A stretch of DNA of 64,000 nucleotides from Acorus gramineus. Its lineage: Eukaryota; Streptophyta; Magnoliopsida; Acorales; Acoraceae. How positions within the stretch are numbered: the stretch's first letter is position 1; every line of letters starts with the position of its first letter. The position numbers and the translations under genes were made by a program. Where the stretch lies: contig JAUJYN010000029.1 of assembly GCA_030737835.1 (NCBI GenBank), forward strand, positions 1,002,897 through 1,066,896, written 5' to 3'. The notes below the pieces were generated by a model. That model was not told where the DNA came from and did no database searches. It saw only the letters and a list, made by a program, of their open reading frames with translations. This document shows, one piece after another, positions 19,452 to 32,174 of the stretch.

Positions 19452-19655
19452 TGTCATGCCCCAGGGCGGCTGTCCCCGAGACGTGGCAATAATGAAATAT
19501 CAGTTATCAAGTACAAGAGGTCAACAATGAATCCAATAAATAACACAGAAGATGGCAAAGCAATGATAACGATAACTCAACTGAAAAGGCGGAAGCATAA
19601 AATATCAATAAGTAGGGAAACCAAAAAATATCATTACAGACTTGAATATACAATC
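19452..19655 (-). repeat. N 3' LTR, outer 204 bases
   Basis: TGTCATGCCCCAGGGCGGC start (complement of the LTR 3' end), then the AAGCATAA..TTACAGACTT block shared by all G LTRs. Split at 19655 by LT and resumed at 22464 with AATGTCCTGTGAGAGCC. Confidence 0.85.
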
Positions 19656-20544
19656 TGTTATATATGTGTCACTTTTAGCCTTCTGGTCACCTTTGGAGCA
19701 TTTCTGGCAGTTTTTCAACTTTTTCTTTTTTCGATCAGAACCGCTAAAATTTTGGACTTTTAGCTATCATCCTGAGCTTGAGAACTCCGATTGAAAATCT
19801 AACTGCACATTATGTGTCCTGGTGCCATTTCAAGCCACTCACGAAAATTTCATCGAATTCCGGTAACGTTCAGAATTTGGCAGTTCCGAATCGTATCCGG
19901 GTTTTGACCAAGCGAAAAGTCATTGGGAGACTTGACCAAGTCAAAGATGACTTTGACCAAGTCAAGATTGACCATTGACTTGGTCAAAACATTTTGTTTG
20001 TTAGTGTGGTTAGGTTGACCCAAAGTCAAACCACCAAAACCTAATTTTTTCTAAGTGTGTGAGTGTGTGAGTGTGTGTGTGTGTGCAACCAAGTGGACGT
20101 CCACCTCTTCTTTCTTCTTCCCCATCTCTCTCTCTCTCACTCACACACAAAAATCCATATCTCCCCTTCCCTTGTTTCCTCCATTAGAGGTAGTAGAAGG
20201 CAAAGAACAAGGAAGCCATTGAAGGGAAAAAGGAAGGTAGGGTTCCGATCTACCTTTCCATGGTTTTGTTTTTGCTTTCCCCTTTGTTTGCCTCCCTCTC
20301 ATGGTTTCCCTTCTCCCCTGTTTCAGCCCTCTTTAAGCCTTGTTAGAGGCTGAGGTGGTGGTGGTCTCGGTGGTGGTGGTTTGGTGCGCGAAGGGCACCC
20401 GAGTTTCCTCCCTTTCCTTTCTCTCCTTGTTGGTAAGTCATTCTCCTCCCCTAGCTAGGTTAGATGCTTGATTAGGGCATTTAATTTGGTATGCATGCTA
20501 TGCATGGGTGTTTGGGGGTGTGGGAGGGCTGAGGAGGGGTGGAA

Positions 20545-20998
20545 GGGGCTCGGGCGCGCGTGCGGGGTCATCCGCGCGCGTGCGCGCGAGTCTACGCGCG
20601 CAGGCAGGCGCTGGCGCCAGCAGACGGGCGTGCGCGTGGAGTGCTGCGCGGGGGCGCAGTGCGCGCGGGCGTGCGCGTGGAGTGCTACGTAGGAACGCAG
20701 TACGCGCGGGTACGAACAGGGCTGGACGCGTGGTGCGCGCGAGCGCGAGCGAGCGTGCGCGCGCGCGCGGCAGCGTGTTTGGGCGCGTGGGCAAAGGCAC
20801 GGCAACGCATCTGGGCTCGCGGGCTGGGGCACGGCAGTGCGCCCGAGGCGCAGGGGCGCGTGTGGACGTGCGCATTGGTGCTTGCGCGTGCGAGTGGCCG
20901 TGCGTATGGCTGCCCGTGGGTTCGGAAGGGTGTCGGGGCACTCGGACTCGCGTGCGTACGCGCGTGCTCGCATGCGTGCGGGTCCGTATGCATGCTTG
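20545..20998. repeat. CpG-rich alternating tract in LT
   Basis: About 450 bases of GCGCGT/GCGTGC-type steps between donor and acceptor. ORFs of 100-173 codons on both strands are compositional. Confidence 0.75.
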
Positions 20999-21136
20999 TC
21001 CGAGTGTTGGGTATTTCTAGTAATTTATTATGTATTTGTGTAGTTTACTCACCATTTTGAATGCCTGTCTTGCAGATCTTGACGGACAGTCACGCGACGA
21101 CCCGGGCTTCTGTGAGTGGGACAATCCAACCCAGTA

Positions 21137-21175
21137 GGGAGGCGTTCGATGCACGTAGGCGTGCATTGCCCTCCC
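21137..21175 (+). promoter_or_regulatory. Two-tier stem-loop in LT
   Basis: GGGAGG pairs with CCTCCC (outer) and CGATGCACG pairs with CGTGCATTG (inner, one G-T wobble) around TAGG. It lies 26 bases after the GTGAGT donor, the same spacing as in Q and R. Confidence 0.72.
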
Positions 21176-21237
21176 CTGGGGCACCATAGTTGCATATTAA
21201 CTAGTATTAAATGTAAACTATGCATGCATGATTAATA

Positions 21238-21418
21238 TGTTGTACCCATGCCACCATAGACTTGTATGCTAGGGATGTGCACCCTTATATTGATTAATAT
21301 GATATACCCATGCCACCTTAGACTTGTATGCTAGGGATATGCACCCTTATATTGATTAATATGATGTATCCATGCCCCCTTAGACTTGTATGCTAGGGAT
21401 ATGCACCCATACATCATG
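21238..21418 (+). repeat. 62-bp tandem repeat, three units, in LT
   Basis: CTTGTATGCTAGGGAT recurs at 21261, 21323 and 21385, exactly 62 bases apart, each with ACCCATGCC upstream and TGCACCC downstream. Other G LTRs have one unit only, so this is a local expansion. Confidence 0.85.
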
Positions 21419-22463
21419 TATGCGGCCTATGCATGATTAGTCACCTTGTCCTTAATTGGAAAGCCCCGAACTATGCATGTTCCCATCTAGTTTAATCTAA
21501 TTAAATCAAAATGTGAGCATATAGTTACAAGCATGCCTTAGAGAATATTATAACCTTGTTGTTATAATATATGTCTCCCCGCATCTGAGTTATGCGCCCT
21601 GGAGGAATTCTTGAGAATTCATGACATTAGTAGAGTTACAATCGGTGTCGACGGATCCATGAGGATCGTATCCGTGTGAGTAGGCTGTCTTCTCCTTTTG
21701 GTTGGATCCGATGTAGGTACTCCCCGGCGCTGGCTGGCTTGACAGAGGGCTCCTGTCCGTAGGTACCTCCGATGTGTCAGACTGTACTGATAGCGGGAGT
21801 ATACCAGGTGGAGGCTACGAGGGTGGGAGAGGCTACCGGGTGGACCAGGGGTGGAGAGCGGTCTAGTATGCCCCAAGAGGCCCATGTCACCCCCCCGGAA
21901 AGGGTGAGGGTGAGGGGGGAGGTGGGTTGGCGATGAAACGACCCACTAGAATGTGTTGTTGCTCCCGTGTTAGGGGCTATAAATCATTTAAGGTTAATAT
22001 GAATTGTGATGCATGGGTTGTGCTATTCACTGAGCGTGTGGCTCACCCCTCGCATATATTTTTCTCCAGTGATATCTGAGTCGGATCTGAAGGAGGAGCT
22101 CCCCGAGGCACATCAGCAATAGCGGAGCAGCGTCATGTTCTGCGAGTGAGAGGCCATCAGCATCCCCTTCTTGATTGTATGTATTGTATTCCGTGCTTGG
22201 GCACATACTTGTATTTGGATGTTATTGTATATATTGGCTCTCACAGGACAGTTGATTATGTATCGGGTTTGTAATATGTCTTTGAATTACAGACTCAGTC
22301 GTTTGAGCTTCCGCTATTTGTATATATTATGTCAGCTGCCTCATTGTCTATGTTGTCATTTTTTATGTTGTTTAGAGTATGTTATTGATCTCCTGTATAG
22401 ACTGCTGATATTATATATACTTGCCACGTCTCGGGAACGGCCGCCCTGGGGCGTGACACAATC

Positions 22464-25400
22464 AATGTCCTGTGAGAGCCAAGTCTAGTACAAATAAAAT
22501 ACACCCTGTGCCACATGCACGATTTACAACACATAAATAATGACTCTAGGACTGCTGACAGCCTCGCACTCACCACCCACCGGACAGAACGCTCCACGCA
22601 CATAAGACCACGCCACAGGGAAGCTCCAGCTCCACGCCCAACACAGCCCCTGAGAAGAAACAATATGCCAGGGGTGAGCTACAAGCTCAGTGAGTCGTTG
22701 GAAACCAATCACCAATACAACAGTTCAATACTAAAAAAATTTCCTTTCCAGGAAAACATGGGTGGAAACCCAATGGATAACAAGGTCACACGGCGGCGCG
22801 ACCAACCTCCCCCTCAACCTCAATCCCGGAGGAAAAATCTTGGGACTTTTGGGGAGAGACCATACCGTTGGTCGAAGAGACGCGGAATTACTGGTCTACA
22901 CAACTCTACTGGATCACCAACCTCACCCTCACCCTCACTCTTGGAGGGAGACTCTTGGGAATTTTGGGGAGAGACCATACCGTTGGTCGAAGAGACACAG
23001 AATTAGTGGCCTACACAACGCTACTGGATCATCTACAACAAGATAACTGCCCAACGATGTCTTTGAACATCGACACGCAACCGGACCCAACAACTATGGG
23101 AACGGATGAAACAACGAATGGGTCACACGGCGACGTGTCTTCACCTCATCCTCACCCTCACCCTTTAGAGGTGACATAGGACTTTTGGAGAGGTTAGACT
23201 CCTCTACACCCTTGTCCACCAGTAGCCCTTTCTCTCGATAGTCTCTACCTAGTATACTCCCACGATCAGTAAGCTTTTGAACGCATCGGTAGTATCTACG
23301 GATGGGAGCCCTCTGTCAGGAAAGCTTTTCCAACGCCGGGGAGTTCCTACACGGATCCAACGAAGGGGAGAACGATTCCACGCTCGCAATATCATTCGTT
23401 AGCCCTCTCCCGGGTAACCTCTACTTGGTATACCCCCATGATCAGTACATCTTGCCGCATGCATCGATAGTACCTACAGGTGGGGACCCTCTGTCAGGAC
23501 AGCTAACACCCGGGCCGCTTCAACACGGAAGACATTGGGAGGAAACACTCCATGTTCGCAAAGCAAACCCAATGGAAAAACAACCACTCTCGATAATCAC
23601 ATATCGATGATATCGAATACTATTGTACTCCCACACGGTTGCATCGCTCGGACACAAGGGGGTTGCCTCTGCTCTCACGCAGAAATAATCCCAAGGCACA
23701 TAACCCAATAGGCGGTTCATATACATGCCTAGCACGGGTAGGCCTAGCTTAATGCCACAACTACCGGCTTAACAAAACCAATAAGATAATGAATTCTCCT
23801 GAATTCCAAACGAGTACATCGTTCGGATGCACGGGGGCGATTACATCGCTAGCGCTCTAACTAATAAGGTACAACCCGACAACAGGTCATACCCACGCCT
23901 ATTTCAGATAGGCCTAATCAGTTTTAACATGCGTATATATATCCAGGAGAATTATATCTTAGCTATGTATATGAACTACATGCACGATAACCTATATAAT
24001 AATTAGAGGCATACTCCCTAACATGGATTTACATCATAAACAACAAATCATACATGGTATGGATACATGGTATGGCCCACTTAAACATGCATACGTGGCC
24101 ATTAATCATATAAGCACACAATGCATAACTTAAGCATGCGTTGGATATCACCAACTTAAAAGGGAAGGGTCAAGCGCGATCTCGCGCACTAACAGGTGCA
24201 TGCCAATATTCCAAACGAACCTGAGTCGAGTAGGAAATCGCATCTACTTACTCAGTTCGTGCAAAGGGAGAGGGCGAGAGAGAGATCATCATCTCTTGAA
24301 GTTGGTCATAGCTTTGCCCCATTAGCATGGGCGCAACAACTACACCACGCCCTCGAGTCTTATCACAAGGGAATATTAGGCAGGTGCCCGTTATTAACCC
24401 AGACTTAATCATGCTGGATATTCCAATTAATATGGTGGGAGTAGTATTACAATACTACCTAAGGCATGTCCTATTCTATACATCCGTACACATTACAGAA
24501 ATACATGCCCATACTTGAGGGGCGCATGCGATATAGTCATTCATACATGGATACAATACATGCAATATAAGCCTAGCATGCAAGATATCTAACATATTAT
24601 AGTTTAAGCATGGCCATACTACTTATCTACACAAGTAGTATAGCTAGGATGCCCCATCGATGCGCGATGCACGACTACGCGCGTCCAGCGCATCTCGAGG
24701 GGGGGGGGATTGGATCAAACCACTCAACGCAACCCGGGACTTCGCGCATCCCATCCGAAGAGATCTGCAAGGTAAGGGCATCAAATTTGGTGAGTAACAT
24801 AACATTATAACGCTTAGAAATTACTAGAAATACCAAAGACTTAGACATGCACGCATACGGGCTCGCACGCATGCCCGAGTGCCCCAGCACCTACCCGAGC
24901 CCCTGGGCAGCCCCGCGCGTGCCCCTGCACACGCACGCACGCGCGCGCGCGCACTGGCGCTCTACCGCATGTCCAAGCGCACCCACACACGCTGCCCTCG
25001 CGTACTCGCGCGTGCTGCCAATGTCCGCGTGAACCTGCGTGCTGGCTCCGCGCGCACGCGCACGCGCTCGCCTGCACCCTTCTGCGAGCGCACGTGCGCG
25101 GAATGACCTACACGCGCGCCCAGCACTCTTTAACCCCTTTTAACACCTCCCCCACACTCCTCACTCACCCTAAACCAACTACCTAGCATGCATGACTTCC
25201 CAACGACCCCCTAAAGCCTTGAAAACCAAAGACAAGAAGGGGAAGAGCTCACCTAGGGAGGGGGAATGAAAGGGGGAGATTCGGGGGCCCTCGATGCACC
25301 CGCGCCACCTCAACCACCACCACCACTACCACCACCTCCACAGCCCTCCTCAGCCTTCTTTGGTTGAAAAACAGGGGGGGGGAAGACATGAGAGGGAGCT

Positions 25401-26013
25401 TGAGAGAGGGGAAATCACAACAACAACAACAACACATACACAAAACTCACCTTGCTCTTCCTCCTTCACCTTCTCCTTCTTTTGCTTCTTCCTCCTCCTT
25501 CTCCACACACAAAGAGAGGATAAAGATACCAAGAGAGGGAGAGAAAGAGAGATCCACGAATTGGGAGAGAGGGGGAGAGAGAGAGAGAGGGCAAAACGGT
25601 CATTTTCATGCCCAAATAGTGTCTAGGGGTGACCATAAGGTGGTGGTGAGGTTAGGGTTAGGTTCACCCTCACTCAACCACATATTTTTGCTTTATTGGG
25701 AAGCGTGCGGAGAAGCACCACACACTTGAAAATATCTCACCCCCCGAAACCCAGTAACGGCCAAACCCGGATGCGATTCAAAATGGCATATTTTTTAAAA
25801 CATTATCGAAATTCGATGAAATTTTTATGGGTAGTACTAACCGTACCAGGACCCATAATATGCAGTTAGATTTTTAATCAGAGTACTCGAACTCCCGCAG
25901 GTTGCTAAAAGCCAAAATTTTAGCGACTCTAATCGAAAAAACAAAAAGGCCCTGAGTGACCCAGATGTGACCAAGGCTTAACCAAAATGGCTCCAAATGA
26001 CACAGGTATAACA
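22464..26013 (-). repeat. N 3' LTR, main part
   Basis: Complement of a G2 LTR: exon-3 acceptor near 22655, CCCTCACCCTCA runs, GAATTC dyad 23791-23806, exon-like block near 24735-24772 whose second donor is altered (GTTGAG instead of GTGAG), stem-loop near 24665-24705, CpG tract 24845-25110, donor near 25252, and a U3 that ends with the complement of TGTTATACCTGTGTCATTTG at 26013. Confidence 0.85.
24845..25110. repeat. CpG/CpA-rich tract in N 3' LTR
   Basis: Shorter (about 265 bases) than in other copies but of the same composition and position. Confidence 0.7.
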
Positions 26014-27690
26014 TTCTCCCCCCCTTAAGAAATTTAATCCTCGAAATTTAAGGAAACCCAAAGGGAAGACCGAATATAGCAAGTATCATGCATAGACCTT
26101 TTGCTCCCAAGTTGACCATGCACCAGACTAGCGCTACCGACACAATGTAATCAAAGAAACGGTCTTAGCGTGGAGCTACTTCTCATGCTGGTCCTTGACC
26201 TCGATCCACTGCTCCACGAACGACAAATCCAGCTCGAGGATGAGGCGGTCGAACAGAATGACATGAGCAGGATCGTGGACATAACGCCACAGCCATGAAA
26301 CAAGGACGACGTCGTGGGCATAAGCCAATTGTGGGGGAAAGGCTACATGACAAGCCACCTCCCCAATCCACTCAATGACAAGAAACAGTCCCATTGAAGA
26401 GCCAACTCAGCTTTCCCCGAACGTCGAAATAGAGGATGCCCTTAAACTTGGACACCTTCAGGAAAACATGGTCGCCAAACCCAAAGGTAAGCTCCTGGCG
26501 ACGATGACCTGCGTAGCCCTTCTGCCGGTTCTGGGAGGTGCGGATGCACACATGAACCAACCTGGCCACTACAAGGTCAAATAAATAACTTGTGGCCCCT
26601 CCAACTGGCGCTCCTCAACCGTCCCAACACAAGGGAGGTATAAAACTACGCCTGTATAGTGCCTTTCACAGTACCATCAGATTCTCGAATGGCAGTCATC
26701 TTGCAGGCATACCCCAACAAATGGGTGGTCCCTGACCCAACTGCCCTTATCATCGAGCACGCAAGCACTTAGTATGTCCTCCAAGGTCTTAATCGTTCTC
26801 TTTGTCTGGCTGTCCATCAGCGATGAAACGCTATACTTAAATGGAGGCTCGCGCCAAAGCCTGCCAAGGCTGCGCCACAACCTCAAAGTAACCCTCGCGT
26901 CTCAACCGAAAATAGCGCCGATCGGAGTGCCATGAAGACGAACAATCGCGGAGGTGAAAACCCACGTCAAGGTGTCCAGAGACTCAATCAGTCGGATTAG
27001 AGAGGGAAGCGCGAACTTAGTCAGTCGGTCAATGATCACCTATACGGCGTCGTGACTCGAACGTGACATTAGCGAGTTTGCAACAATCCAAGGTAACCCA
27101 CATGTCCACTAAGGAATCTCGATGGACTAACGCTTTCCACACAATGATGATTCTTGAACTTTGCCTGAGGGCATGCCAACCAGGGGAAACAAAGTTACCC
27201 ATCGCTTTCACATCTCGCTACTAGCAATTTCAATGAAGACTACCTCAAAGTAGTCCACGGAGGCCCAATAAAACTTTTGAGATCCACGAAGGCATCCGGC
27301 GCATTCGTCAACCTCGACGGCAGTACTTAAAACTCGTAGTGCCCAAAACGGTCATGAAAGGCCATCTACAGGATGTCCAACTCCCGGATCTCCAACTTGT
27401 GGTACCCTTGTGCGAAGATCGATCTAAGAGAAGACACTGGCTCCCAGAGCTTGGTCAAACAGATCATCGATTCGCGACAAGGGTAATTGATCTTCAACCT
27501 CCACGGGGAGATCAAAACAATTCTTCAAATGATTAAGTCCAGATTCTACTCCTTGAGCATGGTTGGCACTCATGATGACACTTACATGCTTGGTAAGCCA
27601 CTCAACCGCACTTAATCCACAAGACACGCAATAAGGGGTCGTCGAACCTCGACAATGCCTATGCGACGTCATCTATCTGATAGGGCGGTT
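26014..27690 (-). pseudogene. pol: Degenerate pol of N: RNase H/integrase region and post-integrase domain
   Basis: Starts with a PPT (complement of AAGGGGGGGAGAA) beside the LTR. At 26176-26394 the frame reads GEVACHVAFPPQLAYAHDV and YVHDPAHVILFDRLILELDL, matching the integrase C-terminal/chromodomain part of P (36010-36430). Further up, short broken frames match the integrase core and connection, but stops and frameshifts occur every few dozen codons. It is much older-looking than P. No function can remain. Confidence 0.75.
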
Positions 27691-28369
27691 GAGTCCCATC
27701 ACGAACGCTAGCATCGCATCTCCTCATTTACGACCCATGTGGGGGCAAAAACACGACAGTATCGCGAACTGTGCTTCACATGCCGCCAGAGATAGGTCGC
27801 TCAACTATAACCATTGGAACTCCAGCATCCTGTACTCAATGGGCAGATTCATCACGGGGAGTCCACGCTCTCGACATCATCCAGTAGCACTCTCCCGGTG
27901 TGGCCTCTACCTGGTAGCCTCCCAAGCCCACTATCTCTGCCATATGGGCGCACCAACAAGCATAGTATCTGGGAGCACCTCACAGGACTCTGGCCTCAAC
28001 CGGGCAGCTACGACGCACAATGACATATCGAAGCGACTCCAGATGCCACTATAGAACCCTGTCCACAAGTGATCGCCCACCAAGCTGCAATAGGATGCAC
28101 CCAATTCTGATCGTACACATCACCACTCGCTATAGCACCTTCCAAGTGAGAGGAAAAATCAATCATCAAATATATGCTTCAAAGGTATTCCTTGACTAGG
28201 AATAGAACCCCTTGGGAGGGCACCATTAGGTCCCGATATAGGATATCCCGACAACCAAACAAGGAACACGGAGTACCCTAGCCCGGGTCTCAACGATGAC
28301 CCCGCAAGGCCCCTTAATCCTGAGTAGGAAGACTGGAAGAAGACATCACCCCTTAATGAGCAATACGCC
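27691..28369 (-). repeat. LTR-like filler inside N, with the TGTTCCTTG module
   Basis: About 27870-27960 resembles LTR cassettes (CTCTACCTGGTAGCCTCCC). 28200-28345 is the same TTCCTTGTTTGGTTGTCG module as in P and Q, ending with the AAGAAGACATCACCC boundary shared with P. TTAATGAGCAATACGCC follows, and S1 is inserted directly after it. Confidence 0.7.
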
Positions 28370-29161
28370 TGTTATGTCTGTGTCATTTGGAGCCATTTTG
28401 GTTAAGTCTTGGTCGCATCTGGGTCATTTAGGGCCTTTTATCTTTTTCGATCGGAGTCGCTAAAATTTTGGCTTTTAGCCACCTGCGGGAGTTGGAGTAC
28501 TCTGATTGAAAATCTAACTGCATGTTATGGGTCCTGGTACTATTTTTTACTACCCATAAAAATTTCATCGAATTTCAGTAACGTTTTGAAAAATATGCAG
28601 TTCCGAACCGTATCCAGGTTTTGAGAGTTCCTGGTTGGTCGAATAGTGTGAGATATTTTGGGGATGTGGTGACCCTTGGTAACCTTACCCCCACCTTGCT
28701 TGGGGATGAAGAAACCATTGGTTATTTGATATGTGAGTGGGTGAGCCTAACCCTAACCTCACCCCCCCTTAAGGTCACCCCTAGGCACTATTTGGGCATG
28801 AAAATAACTTTTTTACCCTCTCTCTCTCTCCCCCTCTCTCCCATTTCGTGGAACACCTTCTCTCCCTCTCTTGGTCGCTTTTTTTCTCCTCTTTGTGTGT
28901 GAAGAAGGAGGAGGAAGAAGCAATTGAAGGAAAAGATGAAGAAGAAGCACAAGAAAGAGTGAGAAAGGGTGAGTATGTGTTGTTGTTGTTGTTGTTGTTT
29001 CTCTTCTCTCTATCCCCTTCTCATGCCCCTTTGCACCCCTGTTTTCTGCCATGAAGGGCTTGAGGAGATGCTGATGAGGTGGTGGTAGTGGTGGTGGTGG
29101 TTGAGGTGGTCGTGGGTGTGTCAAGAACCCCGCATCTCCCCATTTCCCTCCCCCTGTTTTG

Positions 29162-29680
29162 GTAAGGCAGCACTCTGTATTTTAAAGATCTCAGTGCATC
29201 TAGTATTTAGAGACACATTTTTAGGATTATGTCTTCACATGATATGATCATCTATGTGTCTAGTTGTTATATATGAAATTTGGGGTCATTATCATATCTA
29301 TGGTGTAAGTTAGAACCTGTTTTGCATGGCCTGTCCAGATTCACGTAGGAATTGACCTGCTTCTGGAAATAATTTATTTCGGGCTTGTAGAGGCAAACTT
29401 AGGTTCTAATGTCTTCATGGATTATGATCCCAGCATATCAGAGAATGTGCACGTTTTATTTCATAATTTTAGGAAGTGTATTGGGTGCTGTGGAGATCAA
29501 TTAGTAGGGCTGGTTGCAGCAGGTTTGGCAGTTTTGTTTGGTTGAGTGTCAAGGAGTAGTTTGCATGTGTCTTGTGTGATAATATGGAAGTATCAGGGGT
29601 TAGGGTCTTCATGAAGTAGGCTTATATGTGTGATAGGAGGTTCCATAATTTAATTATGGATCATTGGTTGTGTTTTGCAG
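29162..29680 (+). other. Alternative first intron in S1 (AT-rich)
   Basis: GTAAGG start and TTGTGTTTTGCAG end, rich in T and A, looks like an ordinary plant intron. At the same place the other G LTRs have CpG/CpA tracts. No ORF or element terminus is visible inside. Confidence 0.6.
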
Positions 29681-29716
29681 ATCTCGTAGACCGGACACGC
29701 GACGATCCGGGTATCG
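29681..29716 (+). other. 36-nt exon-like block in S1
   Basis: Exactly 36 bases between TTTTGCAG and GTGAGTGG. Phase 1 reads DLVDRTRDDPGI, similar to DLDGRSRDDPDT in Q although the DNA differs. Joined to 31794 the frame stays open through GVELELSCGVV to a TAA at about 31910. Confidence 0.55.
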
Positions 29717-29754
29717 GTGAGTGGTTTGATCCAATCTCCCCCCCCCCCTCTCGA

Positions 29755-29790
29755 GATGCGCTCGACGCGCGTAGTCGTGCATCGCGCATC
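29755..29790 (+). promoter_or_regulatory. Stem-loop in S1
   Basis: GATGCGC (29755-29761) pairs with GCGCATC (29784-29790). The inner arm GACGCGCG..CGTGCATC pairs less well. Preceded by a run of C and followed by GATGGGGCA as in other G2 copies. Confidence 0.6.
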
Positions 29791-32174
29791 GATGGGGCAT
29801 CCTAGCTATATACTACTTGTGTAGATAAGTAGTATGGCCATGCTTAATCTATAATATGTTAGATATCTTGCATGCTAGGCTTATATGGCATGTATTGTAT
29901 CCATGTATGTATGATTGTATTGCATGCGCCCCTCTAGTATGGGCATGTATTTTGTAATGTGTATGGATGTATAGAATATGGCATGCCTTAGGTAGTATTG
30001 TAATACTATTCCCACCATATTAATTGGAATATCCAGCATGATTAAGTTTGGGTTAATAACGGGCACCTGCCTAATATTCCCTTGTGATAAGACTCGAGGG
30101 CGTGGTGTAGTTGTTGCGCCCATGCTAATGGGGCAAAGCTATGACCAACTTCATGAGATGATGATCTCTCTCGCCCTCTCCCTCTGCACGAACTGAGTAA
30201 GTAGAGGCGATTTCCTACTCGACTCGGGTTCGTTTGGAATATTAGCATTCACCTGTTAGTGCGCGAGATCGCGCTTGACCCTTCCCTTTTGAGTTGGAGA
30301 TATCCAACGCATGTTAGAGTATATTTTGTATGTTTATACGATTAGTGCCCTCATATGCATGTGTAGTTAGGCCTTGCCTTGTATGTATGTTGCATGATGT
30401 GTTGTTTATGCCATATACTCATGTTAGGGAGAACCCCTATAGTTAAGCATATGTTATTGTGCATGTGGATCAAGTTCCTTCAGTGATAGAATTCTCCTGT
30501 AATAATGATGCGCATATTAAAACTGATTAGGCCTATCTGAAATAAGCGTGGGTATGACCCGTTGTCGGGTTGTACCTTATTAGTTAGAGCGCTAGCGATG
30601 TAATCGCCCCCGTGCATCCGAGCGATGCACTCGTTTGGAATTCAAGAAAATTCATTATCTTATCTTTTTTGTTAAGCCGGTAGTTGTGGCATTAAGCTAG
30701 GCCAACCCGTGTTAGGCGTGTATATGAACCGCTTGTTGGGTTATGTGCCTTGGGATTATTTCTGCGTGAGAGCATAGGCAAACCCCTTGTGTTCGAGCGA
30801 CGCAACCGTGTGGGAGTACAATAGTATTTGACATCATCGATATGTGATTATCGAGAGTAGTTGTTTTTCCATTGGGTTTGCTTTGCGAACATGGAATGTT
30901 TACTCCCAATGTCGTCCGTGTTGAAGAGGCCCGAGTTGTAGCTGTCCTGACAGAGGGCTCCCATCCGTAGGTACCACTGATGCGTTCGGGAGCGTACTGA
31001 TCGTGGGAATGTAACACGTAGAGGCTACCCGGGAGAGGGTTAACGAATGATATTGCGAGCGTGGAATCGTTCTGCCCTTCGTTGGATCCCATGTAGGAAC
31101 TTTTCGGTGTTGGAAAAGCTGTCCTGACAGAGGGCTCCCATCTGTAGGTACTACCGATGCGTTCGGAAGCGTACTGATCGTGGGAGTATACCAGGTAGAG
31201 ACTACCCGGGGAAAGGGCTACCGGTGGACCAAGGGTGTAGAGTAGTCTAAGTCTCTTCCAAAAGTCCTATATCACCTCTAAAGGGTGAGGGTGAGGATGA
31301 GGTGAAGACACGTCGCCGCGTGACCCATTCGTTGTTCGTCCGTTCCCATAGTTGTTAGGTCCGGTTGCGTATCGATGTTCAAAGACATCGTTGGGCAGTT
31401 ATCCCGATGTAGATGATCCAATAGCGTTGTGTAGACCAGTAATTCCGGGTCTCTTCGACCAACGGTATGGTCTCTCCCCAAGAGACCCAAGAGTCTCCCT
31501 CCGGGAGTGAGGGTGAGGGTGAGGTTGGTGATTCAGTAGTGTTGTGTGGACCAGTAATTTCGCGTCTCTTCGACCAACGGTATGGTCTCTCCCCAAAAGA
31601 CCCAAGAGTCTTCCTCCGGGAGTGAGGGTGAGGGTGAGGTTGGTCGCGCCGTCGCGTGACCCTATTATCCATGGGTTTCCACCCATGTTTTCCTTGAATG
31701 GAAATTGTTTTAGTATTGAACTGTTGTATGGTGATTGGTTTCCAGCCACTCACTGAGCTTGTAGCTCACCCCTCGCATACTGTTTCTTTTCAGGGGCAGT
31801 GTTGGGCGTGGAGCTGGAGCTTTCCTGTGGCGTGGTCTTATGGGCGTGGAGCGTTCTTCCGGCGGGTGGCGAGTGCGAGGCAGTCCTAGAGACATTTTAT
31901 GTATTGTAAATCGTGCATGTGGCACAGGTTGTATTTTATTTGGACTAGACTTGGCTCTCATAGGACAGTGATTGTGTATTCGAGTCTGTAATAATGTTTT
32001 TGGTTTACAGACATTGTTTATATATCATGCTTCCATTTTTCAGTCAGTTATCATTATCTTTGCTTTGCCACCTTGTGTGTTGTTGTTGGAGTCTTTGTTG
32101 ACCTTAGGTATTGATAGCTGATACTTCATTATTGCCACGTCTCGGGGACGGTCGCCCTGGGGTGTGACAACGCC

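Larger units (their letters stand above)
19656..22458 (+). mobile_element. Solo LTR LT (G1 class), TSD CAATC
   Basis: Starts TGTTATATATGTGTCAC, ends CTGGGGCGTGACA. CAATC lies at 19651-19655 and 22459-22463. Donor TTGGTAAGTC near 20432, CpG tract 20545-20998, exon-like 21076-21111 (phase 1 reads DLDGQSRDDPGF), stem-loop 21137-21175, 62-bp tandem repeats, GAATTC dyad 21605-21620, G4 motif 21902-21926, acceptor TTTTTCTCCAG ending at 22069. Confidence 0.92.
28370..32169 (+). mobile_element. Solo LTR S1 (G2 class), TSD ACGCC, with a different first intron
   Basis: ACGCC at 28365-28369 and 32170-32174 bracket TGTTATGTCTG..GGGTGTGACA. Sequence 53735-53756 shows the same site without the insertion. 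Donor GTTTTGGTAAGG is at 29162, acceptor TGTTTTGCAG ends at 29680, and the exon-like block is 29681-29716. The 519 bases between donor and acceptor are AT-rich and unrelated to the CpG tract of all other copies. Stem-loop 29755-29790, last acceptor ending at 31793. Confidence 0.92.
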
